Shown here: piece after piece, positions 15,054 to 21,809 of the stretch
Numbering within the stretch: the stretch's first letter is position 1
Layout: each line of letters begins with the position of its first letter
Source of the DNA: CAZVWH01 sp964631175
Lineage (GTDB): Bacteria; Planctomycetota; Phycisphaerae; Sedimentisphaerales; Anaerobacaceae
DNA: 21,809 nt
NCBI GenBank assembly: GCA_964631175.1
Contig: CAZVWH010000045.1
Coordinates: 1 to 21,809 of the forward strand
Reading direction: 5' to 3'
Notes under the pieces: model-generated
The model's input: only the letters and a program-made list of their open reading frames with translations
What the model was told of the DNA's origin: nothing
Databases searched by the model: none
Translations under genes and position numbers: made by a program

Positions 15054-16067
15054 TTAACGAATTACCTTATCTGCCCTGCTTAACAAGCCTTCACTAACAT
15101 TCAGCCCCAGCTCTTGTGCCGCTTTGTAATTAATCTCAAAAAAACTCTCTGCTGAGACAACCGGGATAGTACCGGCCGGGGTGCCTCTTAGGATTTTGTC
15201 AGCTAGTACCGCTGCTTGTTTGCCGGTATTGGCGGGATCAATATTTACGCCAAAAACAGAACTATAACCTTCCACTAACATTAAGGCACCGCCGATAGGC
15301 AGCTTGTGTTCAGCAGCGAACTTGCCCATTACTGCAAAAGCATCAGGTGTCACAGCAAGAGGCTCAGCTAAAAACAGTATGGCATCCATGCCAATATCAG
15401 TCGATTTAGCACGCGCATCAAGAATAGCTTGAAGTTCTGCCGCGTTGTCTGCGGGGGCTTCCTCTAATGTTACACCCGCAGCCGCAGCCGCCGGGCGCAA
15501 TACCTTTAACTGGCTGGCCACAATAGGATAACCCCGCTGATAGGGTATCCACATTCGTTTGGCTGAAGGTGCCAGCTCACACATGATTTCAAAACGTTTG
15601 ATTGCCAAATCCGGACCAGGATAACGCACGCCGGTGATATTCCCGCCTGGCTGGCGTACGCTCTGAACCAGGTCGGTGTCCTCTATGTTGGCAATGGCAA
15701 AAACCACAGGGATGTTTGTCCCCTGGGTTGCTGCCTTGGCTTCCTGGGATGCTTCTGTGGGAAACACGAAAACTAAGTCTTCCTTATCTTCCACAAACTT
15801 CTTGAGGCTGCTTTTATAAAAGGCCATATCAAAGTTCGTTTTCTGCAAATCATAGATGATGTTCTTACCTTCGATGTAGCCTAACTCGGTCATTTTGGCC
15901 TTGAAGCCATTTGTTGCATCAGCCATATAATCTAAGCCAGACAGAATACCCACCCGATACACCTTGGGTTTTTTTTCACTACAACTACTCAAAAACACAC
16001 AAACTGCAACTAACAGAGTAAGAATCAGTATTTGTTGCATAGACTTAATTTGCTTACTTAGATCCAT
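15054..16067 (-). CDS. Substrate-binding lipoprotein, array member 2
   Basis: 337 residues when started at ATG 16067, which has AGAGGT 7 nt upstream; the in-frame GTG three codons earlier overlaps that site and is rejected. Lipobox FLSSC, C29. With member 1 it forms a subgroup: RMWIPYQRGYPIVASQ, FLAEPLAVTPDAF, GALMLVEGYSSVFGVNIDPA and the shared C-terminal SAESFFEINYKAAQELGLNV. The SAESFFEINYK segment replaces TPESHLRLNYK of members 4-6, so the six copies fall into at least two lineages plus the odd member 3. It is 10 nt from the stop of its own frame to the next ORF boundary upstream and lies firmly within the operon. Confidence 0.93.
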   Translation of the reverse strand: MDLSKQIKSMQQILILTLLVAVCVFLSSCSEKKPKVYRVGILSGLDYMADATNGFKAKMTELGYIEGKNIIYDLQKTNFDMAFYKSSLKKFVEDKEDLVFVFPTEASQEAKAATQGTNIPVVFAIANIEDTDLVQSVRQPGGNITGVRYPGPDLAIKRFEIMCELAPSAKRMWIPYQRGYPIVASQLKVLRPAAAAAGVTLEEAPADNAAELQAILDARAKSTDIGMDAILFLAEPLAVTPDAFAVMGKFAAEHKLPIGGALMLVEGYSSVFGVNIDPANTGKQAAVLADKILRGTPAGTIPVVSAESFFEINYKAAQELGLNVSEGLLSRADKVIR

Positions 16068-16086
16068 CTTAATCACCTCTTTTTTA

Positions 16087-17100
16087 TCAACGAATTATCT
16101 TATCTGCCCTGCCTAACAAGCCTTCACTAACATTCAATCCCAGTTCTTGGGCAACTTTGTAATTTATCTCAAAAAAACTCTCGGCTGAGACAACCGGGAT
16201 GGTGCCGGCCTGGGTACCTCTGAGGATTTTATCGGCTAGTATTGCTGCCTGTCGGACTGTTTTTGGGTCGTCGACATCTATGCCGAAAATAGACCCATAG
16301 TCCCCAACTTGCATTGTTATACCGCCAATAGGCATCTTATGCTCATATGCAAACTTAGCTATTACTTCAAAAGCATCATCCGTACAACTAAGAGGCTCAG
16401 GTATAAATAATATTGCGTCAAAACCAATATCATCTAATTTATTTCTTGCATCCAGCTCAGCCTGAATCTCTGCCGCATTATCAGCTGGAAATTCAATCAA
16501 TGTTACACCCGCGGCTTCAGCAGCTGGACGCAATACTTCCATCTGGCTGCTTACAATAGGGTAACCCCGCTGAAAAGGCACCCACATTCGTTTAGCATTC
16601 GGCGCCAGCTCAAGCATAGTCTCAAAACGCTTGATAGCAAGGTCAGGGCCAGGATAACGCACTCCCGTGATATTCCCGCCTGGTTCACGCACACTCTCGA
16701 CCAGACCAGTCCCTTCAATATTGGCAATAGCAAAAATAACAGGAATGTCTGTTCCTTGGGTGGCTGCCTTGGCTGCCATAGATACTTCAGTGGGAAACGT
16801 AAAAATCAGGTCAACTTTATCTTCCACAAATCGCTTGAGGATTTGCTTTTCTCTTACCGGTTCAAAGTTTGTTCTCTGAATATTATAGACTATGTTCTCA
16901 CCTTCTATGTATCCCAGCTCTGCCATTTCGGGCTTGAATATATCAGGGATAGCACCGATATAATCTAAGCCGCAAAGAATACCCACCCGATACACCTTGG
17001 GCTTCTTTTCACTACAGCTACTCAAAAACACGCAAACGGAAACTAACAAGATTGCAAGCAGCATTTGCCGCCTAAATCTAATGTGTTTACTGAGAATCAT
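16087..17100 (-). CDS. Substrate-binding lipoprotein, array member 1 (first)
   Basis: First of the six copies in transcription order. I choose ATG 17100 (337 residues) because GGAGGT lies about 8 nt upstream; the ATG at 17115 would include that site. Signal peptide with FRRQMLLAILL and lipobox FLSSC (C29). Family landmarks: YRVGILCGLDYIG, ELGYIEGENIVYNIQ, FTFPTEVSMAAKAATQGTDI, REPGGNITGVRYPGPD at 138-153, KRMWVPFQRGYP, and DAILFIPEPLSCTDDAF. The two-lobe PF04392 fold is expected. Classical relatives feed an ABC permease and ATPase; none is encoded here, whereas kinases flank the array, so a sensory rather than transport role is proposed. Roughly 50 nt separate it from the barrel gene before it. 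Confidence 0.93.
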   Translation of the reverse strand: MILSKHIRFRRQMLLAILLVSVCVFLSSCSEKKPKVYRVGILCGLDYIGAIPDIFKPEMAELGYIEGENIVYNIQRTNFEPVREKQILKRFVEDKVDLIFTFPTEVSMAAKAATQGTDIPVIFAIANIEGTGLVESVREPGGNITGVRYPGPDLAIKRFETMLELAPNAKRMWVPFQRGYPIVSSQMEVLRPAAEAAGVTLIEFPADNAAEIQAELDARNKLDDIGFDAILFIPEPLSCTDDAFEVIAKFAYEHKMPIGGITMQVGDYGSIFGIDVDDPKTVRQAAILADKILRGTQAGTIPVVSAESFFEINYKVAQELGLNVSEGLLGRADKIIR

Positions 17101-17150
17101 TTCAATCACCTCCATTTTTCAAACACAATTTTTAATCCCGTGCGCCTACT

Positions 17151-18032
17151 TTAGAAGCGGTACGTGAGGTTTACACCGCACCAGAGTTCATCCTCTGGAT
17201 TAACAGAGTCATCCATGGAAATCTGATAGTTCACATAAGGCGTAAACGTTATATTGCCGATTCCTACATTTGAGCTGGCGCCAAGAACAGCATGAGACCA
17301 ATCGTGCTCGGCACTACCGGCACCGAAACCGTCGTTATAGGTTATATCACTGGAAAGCCTGAAACCCTGACTCTTACCGGCAGCCCAGAAATCAGGTACG
17401 GCAAAGTCATACGCCAGACCGAAAACGTGAATGAAGCCCTCACTTCCTCTGATATTAGAATGGCTTCTGCTCGGCCATAGCCTTCCAATGTAGTAGTTAG
17501 GTAGCAGACCATTGTCACCCAAGAGCTTTGGCCAAGCAAAAGTCACGCCAACTTCCTGCGAATCAGACCTTGCCCCACTTATTCTCGGCAAGCTGTAATA
17601 GAAGTAGTTGGCAGTGTAATTAGTGACATAAGGCGTATCTTCGAGGAAAGCTCCTGTATAGAAAATCGCATATAGCATCTGAACAGACTCTTCCATACCA
17701 CCTGATAAAGGATAACCACGCATGACTTTCCCGCTAAAGCCTGTATCACCCAAAGTAACTCCAACCGCAGGCATGAAGACTCCATGGTCATCATATAAAT
17801 CAAAACCATGCCACATATTCTTGCTCTGGATCGTAGCACCTACGTCAACCGAAACTTTGCCTTCAAGGCCACGCAAAATATCCAAAAGCTCAAAACCATA
17901 CCATCTGTACTTAACCGAAGGTACGGCGTTCGGATCGACCTGTTGCACAGTGTCTTCAACCTCCTGAGCCGGGCATATGCCCACCAAACTCAATACAAGC
18001 ACACCACTAATCATTAATTTTACAGCTTTCAT
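17151..18032 (-). CDS. Putative outer-membrane beta-barrel protein (second paralog, in operon)
   Basis: 293 residues from ATG 18032, chosen because AAAGGG lies 8 nt upstream; the GTG at 18041 directly abuts that site. Signal peptide MKAVKLMISGVLVLSLVGIC ending PAQ. A short linker follows, then strand-like repeats rich in Gly, Tyr and Trp and a final YRF, typical of barrels recognised by the Bam machinery. It shares FLEDTPYVTNY, FAWPKLL, YNDGFG, EHDWSHAVLGAS and YQISMDDSV with the barrel at 3954-4727. Placed between a kinase gene and the binding-lipoprotein array, with about 33 and 50 nt gaps, it may let the ligands of those proteins enter the periplasm. That role is inferred from context; the family has no function I can name. 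Confidence 0.8.
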   Translation of the reverse strand: MKAVKLMISGVLVLSLVGICPAQEVEDTVQQVDPNAVPSVKYRWYGFELLDILRGLEGKVSVDVGATIQSKNMWHGFDLYDDHGVFMPAVGVTLGDTGFSGKVMRGYPLSGGMEESVQMLYAIFYTGAFLEDTPYVTNYTANYFYYSLPRISGARSDSQEVGVTFAWPKLLGDNGLLPNYYIGRLWPSRSHSNIRGSEGFIHVFGLAYDFAVPDFWAAGKSQGFRLSSDITYNDGFGAGSAEHDWSHAVLGASSNVGIGNITFTPYVNYQISMDDSVNPEDELWCGVNLTYRF

Positions 18033-18065
18033 TACAATCACCCTTTCTAATCCCCAATATGATTT

Positions 18066-19619
18066 TCAAATAAAGCTGGCTTCGAGTTTCTCATCTCTAA
18101 CCACCTTTTCTTGCTTTGGCAGAGTGAAGAAGAATGTGCTTCCCTCGCCCCGTTTTGATTCCACCCAAATCTTACCCCCGTACATCTCAATAATCTTTTG
18201 AATCACAGTCAGGCCGACTCCGGTGCTTTCAACTTCATCCCGTGGTGATAACGTCTGGAATATCTTAAAGATTTTTTCGAAGTACCTTTCTTCTATACCA
18301 GGGCCGTTATCTGTGACGCTGAATTTCCAGCCCGCCGAAGGCGGGTACTCCTCGACACAGCAAATTCGTATCTGACCTTTTGGTTTATCCATGTATTTGA
18401 TGGCGTTGCTTAGTAAATTCTGGAAGACTTGAATAATCCGAGTCCTCTCACACTCTATTACTGGTAATTCATTTTCAATTGTGATGGTAATATTTTCCGG
18501 CGGAGCAATCATATCGATAATACTCGGCACAAGCTCATTAAGATTTACCTGTGTTTTTTCTTCCTTAACACGGCCAACTCGAGAGTACTGCAGGATTCCA
18601 TCGATTAAGTTATGCATTCGATCTACACGGTTAATAAGTAAATCCATCTGCTCTTTACCTTCCTGGCTTAACTTATCCACATAATCAGCCGACAACCAAT
18701 TAACCAGCGTATTTATCCCGCGTAACGGAGCTTTCAAATCGTGCGATACCACGTACGCAAAATCGTTTAATTCCTTATTGGCATTTTCTAATTCTTTATA
18801 AGCCTTCTCTAACTCGACGGCCCGTTCGCGCTCGATCTTCGCTACCGCCGCCTGAGCCGCGAATTTTCTCTCTTGCTGCATAAGAATCTTCATATTGGTG
18901 GTCAAATTATTGAAAGCATTGGCAAGCACACCGATTTCATCTGTCGATTTGACTGCAACTCTCTTGTCAAGGTCCGAACTTCCCCGTATCTGTTGAATTG
19001 TAGCAATAAGCCTGGATAAGGGTCTCACTAATGAAATTGAAAGACTGGTCAGTAATAAAAATGTCGCAAGGCCTAAAGATACAAGAGCCACCATAGAACT
19101 ATTACCAAGAAGCTCTTGTACCTTACTGTCGATAAGCGTCTTGGGAAATCCTACTATTACAGCAACAATGGGCCCATTTGAACCGTCCTCCACCGGGACT
19201 ATCGTATTGTAGTACTTTCGCTCAGCGACTTCAGATAAACAAGCCGTCTGCTGGTTGCGCTCAAGGGCATTGAGGATTTGTGGATTTTTTATCATCGTAC
19301 CGCGTTGTGCCGGATCATTATGAAACAATATCCAGCCGTTTTTCCGAACCACCATAACGTAGGCCACTTCTTTGTGCTTCTGTAGGATCTCCTGGCACTG
19401 GGCATCAAATCCCTCCATATTCTCTATAGCAATCCCCAGCTCAAGCAGTCTTTCTATGTGTGACCTGAGCATATTAGCAATAATATCCATCTTTGACCGT
19501 TGAGCGGCAGAATACTCTTTTTTGAACATTCGGCTTATAACAAATGCATTCACGCCACCTGCAAGTAACAGGATCGTAGTTGTAATTATCAAAATTTTTT
19601 CCCGCACTCTGAGTGTCAT
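18066..19619 (-). CDS. Membrane histidine kinase with periplasmic Cache-like sensor and HAMP
   Basis: 517 residues, first gene of the operon. A transmembrane helix (about 8-30) precedes a periplasmic sensor of about 140 residues whose VRKNGWILFHNDPAQRG and YYNTIVPVEDG segments are typical of single-Cache folds. Next come a second helix (about 174-197), HAMP (about 198-250), a charged coiled coil, and the kinase core: H293 in VVSHDLKAPLRG, N405 in NLLSNAIKY, DNGPGI at 437-442 and STGVGL. Unlike its two relatives it has no PAS or V4R module. The core carries a small in-frame insertion (YPPSAG) encoded by a GC-rich palindrome at 18331-18345. ATG 19619 has only a weak GGTAA site. I could not identify its promoter with confidence. 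Probable partner: the response regulator at 6661-7080. Confidence 0.94.
   Translation of the reverse strand: MTLRVREKILIITTTILLLAGGVNAFVISRMFKKEYSAAQRSKMDIIANMLRSHIERLLELGIAIENMEGFDAQCQEILQKHKEVAYVMVVRKNGWILFHNDPAQRGTMIKNPQILNALERNQQTACLSEVAERKYYNTIVPVEDGSNGPIVAVIVGFPKTLIDSKVQELLGNSSMVALVSLGLATFLLLTSLSISLVRPLSRLIATIQQIRGSSDLDKRVAVKSTDEIGVLANAFNNLTTNMKILMQQERKFAAQAAVAKIERERAVELEKAYKELENANKELNDFAYVVSHDLKAPLRGINTLVNWLSADYVDKLSQEGKEQMDLLINRVDRMHNLIDGILQYSRVGRVKEEKTQVNLNELVPSIIDMIAPPENITITIENELPVIECERTRIIQVFQNLLSNAIKYMDKPKGQIRICCVEEYPPSAGWKFSVTDNGPGIEERYFEKIFKIFQTLSPRDEVESTGVGLTVIQKIIEMYGGKIWVESKRGEGSTFFFTLPKQEKVVRDEKLEASFI
18331..18345. repeat. GC-rich micro-palindrome inserted in a kinase gene
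   Basis: CCCGCC-GAA-GGCGGG, a perfect 6-bp stem with a 3-nt loop, sits between codons for CVEE and WKFSV in the HATPase domain. The two paralogous kinases have nine bases at this place (encoding DDC or NDC) where this gene has eighteen (encoding YPPSAG), so the palindrome appears to be an in-frame insertion or replacement in a surface loop. Confidence 0.7.
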
Positions 19620-19888
19620 AGCTATTACCAGGAAAAATCTGAGACAACTTCAGCCGCTAAGAGCATGCTGGAACAATGAGTCTGGCATTCTTCCAGAGCT
19701 TTTGCTTAACAGTAATATTCCACCAGAAGATATCACGTCCCTTATGAACTCCTTATCCATCACCAAAGCTTCTTATGAAGATAAGACTAACAATAACATC
19801 TCCAACTTCTTCTCCTAACTGATATGCCTGGACCCCACCGGTGGCCGACAAGATTCTTTCTCAACATTTTTCGTCATAAAATAGCGAC

Positions 19889-19969
19889 TTATTTACGAAA
19901 AGGCTTCTTTGAGGCAGGTCTATACTTAGCCTCATACATTATCGAACGTACTAATCTGGATTTTTTCAT
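19889..19969 (-). CDS. Possible 26-residue basic small protein
   Basis: ATG 19969 to TAA 19889. The product, MKKSRLVRSIMYEAKYRPAS then KKPFRK, is strongly basic with a regular lysine/arginine pattern unlike random translation. There is no clear Shine-Dalgarno sequence, and a nested dyad lies just upstream. It could be a genuine small protein or leader peptide, the tail of a lost gene, or chance; a plus-strand frame overlaps it. Confidence 0.2.
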   Translation of the reverse strand: MKKSRLVRSIMYEAKYRPASKKPFRK

Positions 19970-19977
19970 ACGATAAG

Positions 19978-20018
19978 TTCTTGGTTTTTTTGATTTAAAT
20001 CTGATTATTGACCAAGAA
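19978..20018. promoter_or_regulatory. Nested dyad-symmetry element
   Basis: Outer arms TTCTTGGT (19978-19985) and ACCAAGAA (20011-20018) are perfect complements. Inside them, almost concentric, is the 10-bp palindrome GATTTAAATC (19992-20001). The element lies 360-400 bp upstream of the first kinase gene. It is a candidate binding site for a dimeric regulator or a structured leader. Confidence 0.4.
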
Positions 20019-20181
20019 TCAGCAATATTTCCTACAAGAAGAAGTGGGAAATGCGGTCCGGACAGAACTATTAGCTGCTTGAAGTATTAAAATGCCAGTT
20101 CCGATAAGTTTGTCTTTCGTGGAAATTCTGAGAAGGATATGTGTGCATGTCCAGTGCGAGGCTAAGAGTTCAAGGTGTCCA

Positions 20182-21231
20182 TCAGGATGCTTGTTTCATA
20201 ATCCATAATACTTCTTTGTTAAAATCAAGAACTATCACAGTATCTTTAAAATATTGCATCCCTAACACCACATTGCAGTCGCTTAACAGCGGGCTGTTAG
20301 CTGGGAAAACTGATATCTTTGCATTTCGGATTAATCTGCGGCCTACTTGAAGCTGTGTGATGACACCTTGCTTGCAGGGCAGTCGGCCAATATATGGGTA
20401 TAACTCTGTGTCCTCTTTAAGCTTGACTTTTTGTATCTTATGAGACAGTTGTCCCCATTGTTCTTCGCTAAGTGCCAGGCCGTTTCCGCTGCCGGTGTCA
20501 AGCTGTACTTTCATCAACTCGTTAGCAATCGGAATCCAGACAAAAAGAAATACATTACCATATTGATCTTCTTCAATTGAAAGTGGATATTTTGACCACA
20601 ACTGTTCGTTGTCAGGTTCAAAGTCTTTATCACGAGAAAATACTACTTCTCTTTTCGTGCCGTCGAAAATGATGTAATTGAATTCTTGCAGAGCTTTCAG
20701 CCCCACAATGATGGATTCATCTCTGACAATTGGTAATCCAAAAAACTCAATTTCCAGGTGCCGCTGCAAATACCAGCACGGAAAACTTAGTAAAGTCATC
20801 TGCCCTATCCGCAGCTCTGGAACGTAACAAAGGCCGAAGCCGTAATCCGCCGAATCGGCTTTGTTTGTTTGCACGGGATAAATCGACAGCTTGTTTTCAA
20901 GAACATGTATATCGTTAACGAATACGCCCTGAGAGGCTCCTGTATCGAGTACAACGGGGTACTTTTTATTATTGTCTGCAATGCTGCCCTCAACTACGAT
21001 ACAGTGTTTTGTGGCAGAAAGTGGATGGTATTTCACACGAAACGTTCCGGTTTTCTCAACTTTACTATCAATTTGCCAGGATAGACTTTGTCTGCTGTCA
21101 CTTAGCTTAGCAATTTCTGTATATTGCCCACCGGAAGGAGTGGATGTATCGACTATAACGTATCGAAAAAATGATGATGTGCAACCAGCCAACAAACATA
21201 AAACAGCAAGAAGGGGAGACAACTTTTTCAT
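20182..21231 (-). CDS. Lipoprotein with two retropepsin-like aspartic protease motifs
   Basis: 349 residues from ATG 21231, chosen because the short MKKLSPLLAVLCLLAGC lipoprotein signal (lipobox LAGC) begins there; ATG 21252 would add seven residues before it. Two copies of the aspartic-protease active-site triad are present: VVLDTGASQG (about residue 96 of the mature numbering) and VQLDTGSGNG (about 245), each followed some 80-100 residues later by a hydrophobic-hydrophobic-G segment (IIVGLKAL, VVLGMQYF) as in the pepsin/retropepsin fold. The chain therefore carries both lobes and could be active as a monomer, unlike single-lobe bacterial homologs. It is probably anchored on the periplasmic side of a membrane. 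Substrate unknown. It is transcribed separately from the sensory operon, from the promoter at 21356-21384. Confidence 0.85.
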   Translation of the reverse strand: MKKLSPLLAVLCLLAGCTSSFFRYVIVDTSTPSGGQYTEIAKLSDSRQSLSWQIDSKVEKTGTFRVKYHPLSATKHCIVVEGSIADNNKKYPVVLDTGASQGVFVNDIHVLENKLSIYPVQTNKADSADYGFGLCYVPELRIGQMTLLSFPCWYLQRHLEIEFFGLPIVRDESIIVGLKALQEFNYIIFDGTKREVVFSRDKDFEPDNEQLWSKYPLSIEEDQYGNVFLFVWIPIANELMKVQLDTGSGNGLALSEEQWGQLSHKIQKVKLKEDTELYPYIGRLPCKQGVITQLQVGRRLIRNAKISVFPANSPLLSDCNVVLGMQYFKDTVIVLDFNKEVLWIMKQAS

Positions 21232-21355
21232 CACTACAACTTCCCGCCACATCGGTCTAAGAGCCCGAGGGGCAAAGAACTTCCACGCCCCAAGCGATAG
21301 ACTATAAAAAGTACTAATTACAGCCTTTTGAGTTATTAATTAAGTTATTGTTATC

Positions 21356-21384
21356 ATTATACAAGATTGGGACGGTAAAATCAA
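21356..21384 (-). promoter_or_regulatory. Sigma-70-type promoter of the protease lipoprotein gene
   Basis: On the minus strand TTGATT (21379-21384) and a perfect TATAAT (21356-21361) are separated by 17 bp. The start would be near 21349, giving a leader of about 118 nt before ATG 21231. This is the best consensus promoter in the window. Confidence 0.7.
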
Positions 21385-21670
21385 GCAAATCTATCCTACT
21401 ATCTCGCGATGACCCATTTTTGAGTTGCTTTTGGCCGTAAGTAATGCTTTCGGGGCAACCTGGACAAAAAAAAGAACATGTACTCTACCAGAAAGGCCAG
21501 AATTTTTTACTTGAGAGAGCACAGTGGGACAATCCTCTTTGGGGCACAGCGCGCAGCATGTAGGGTATGAAGTGCTGCTCTGCAAAGTCAGCTCTCTGCT
21601 TACTGATATATTCGGGACTTACGAAGGGTGAAACGGAGCCGCTACGAAGCACGAGTTTTACACCGTTCTG

Positions 21671-21691
21671 GATTTCCGCCTTTGCGGGAAA
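21671..21691. repeat. Hairpin resembling a dispersed intergenic repeat
   Basis: TTTCCGC-CTTT-GCGGGAA forms a 7-bp stem with one G-T pair. With flanking CTGGA it resembles the widespread GGATTCCCGC...GCGGGAATG repeat found between genes in many bacterial genomes, here apparently decayed. The resemblance is from memory and only one copy is in the window. Confidence 0.4.
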
Positions 21692-21809
21692 GATATTCGG
21701 AGAAAATTGTCATTTTATTATAGCGTTATTAGATAATCTTATTTTTTTAGAGACTTTAGCAAATTTACCGGCATTTTTAATGGGTTAAGATGGTGATGTC
21801 CGATATATC

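Larger units (their letters stand above)
19620..20181. other. Intergenic region upstream of the sensory operon
   Basis: 562 bp with no long gene. It should contain the operon promoter, but I see only weak boxes, for example TTCGAT and TATAGA 16 bp apart on the minus strand around 19930. A 6-bp stem with GAAG loop lies at 19771-19786, and a nested dyad at 19978-20018. A 26-codon minus-strand frame at 19889-19969 and an overlapping 50-codon plus-strand frame at 19824-19976 are possible small ORFs, neither with a good ribosome-binding site. Confidence 0.4.
21253..21809. other. Right-end intergenic region
   Basis: About 550 bp to the window edge with no convincing gene. It contains the promoter of the protease lipoprotein gene, a 5-bp GGGGC/GCCCC stem in that gene's leader (21269-21291), and a hairpin repeat at 21671-21691. 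Short frames on both strands lack ribosome-binding sites, and the plus-strand one translates the hairpin repeat, so I treat them as non-coding. Confidence 0.45.

Noticed and set aside
10940..17115. An ABC importer operon
   Set aside because: Six binding proteins are present, but no permease or ATPase is encoded anywhere in the window, and the flanking genes are kinases.
19522..19818. 98-codon plus-strand frame at the 5' end of the first kinase gene
   Set aside because: Its first third is antisense to the kinase; the remaining part has no ribosome-binding site and no recognisable motif.
21391..21585. 64-codon minus-strand frame upstream of the protease promoter
   Set aside because: No ribosome-binding site, cysteine-rich low-plausibility composition, and no resemblance to a known protein.
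21567..21788. 73-codon plus-strand frame at the right edge
   Set aside because: It translates through the hairpin repeat (FWISAFAG), and its only AGGG is too close to the ATG.

Overview
The window reads as a piece of chromosome from a Gram-negative-type bacterium. Several products carry lipoprotein signal peptides with a lipobox, and two look like outer-membrane beta-barrels ending in phenylalanine. Moderate GC, a large sensory repertoire and an acetate-uptake/acetyl-CoA synthetase pair would fit an aquatic or sediment member of the PVC/Planctomycetota group. That placement is an impression; no marker gene here proves it. Nearly every convincing gene lies on the minus strand, so gene order below follows transcription, from high to low coordinates.

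Right end (about 20.2-21.8 kb): a lipoprotein with two aspartic-protease-type motifs and a good promoter in front of it. Beyond it is about 0.55 kb with no convincing gene, containing a small GC-rich hairpin that resembles a dispersed intergenic repeat.

Centre (5.17-19.6 kb): twelve tightly packed minus-strand genes that look like one operon devoted to signal perception. They are: a membrane histidine kinase with a periplasmic sensor; a small outer-membrane barrel; six tandem paralogous substrate-binding lipoproteins (COG2984/PF04392 type) with no ABC permease or ATPase in the window; a second membrane kinase (Cache-HAMP-PAS); a cytoplasmic kinase with an XylR/DmpR-like V4R sensor; a single-domain response regulator; and a receiver-PAS-kinase-like protein that has lost its phospho-accepting histidine. 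The three intact kinases share nearly the same catalytic core behind different sensors, and only one stand-alone receiver is present. The simplest reading is many inputs (six binding lipoproteins, two periplasmic sensors, one cytoplasmic sensor) converging on one CheY/Rcp1-like regulator. Four successive genes of the lipoprotein array end exactly 1027 bp apart, and a 288-bp block is perfectly repeated at two adjacent junctions, showing recent duplication or gene conversion.

Left of the operon (about 1.1-4.8 kb): a second barrel paralogous to the one in the operon, with its own promoter, followed by acetyl-CoA synthetase and an acetate transporter ending in a hairpin terminator. The far left holds a hypothetical protein with a DUF3820-like start and the beginning of a gene cut by the window edge.

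The most interesting object is the twelve-gene 'orphan binding-protein array plus kinases' locus. Its ligands and output cannot be determined from sequence alone.
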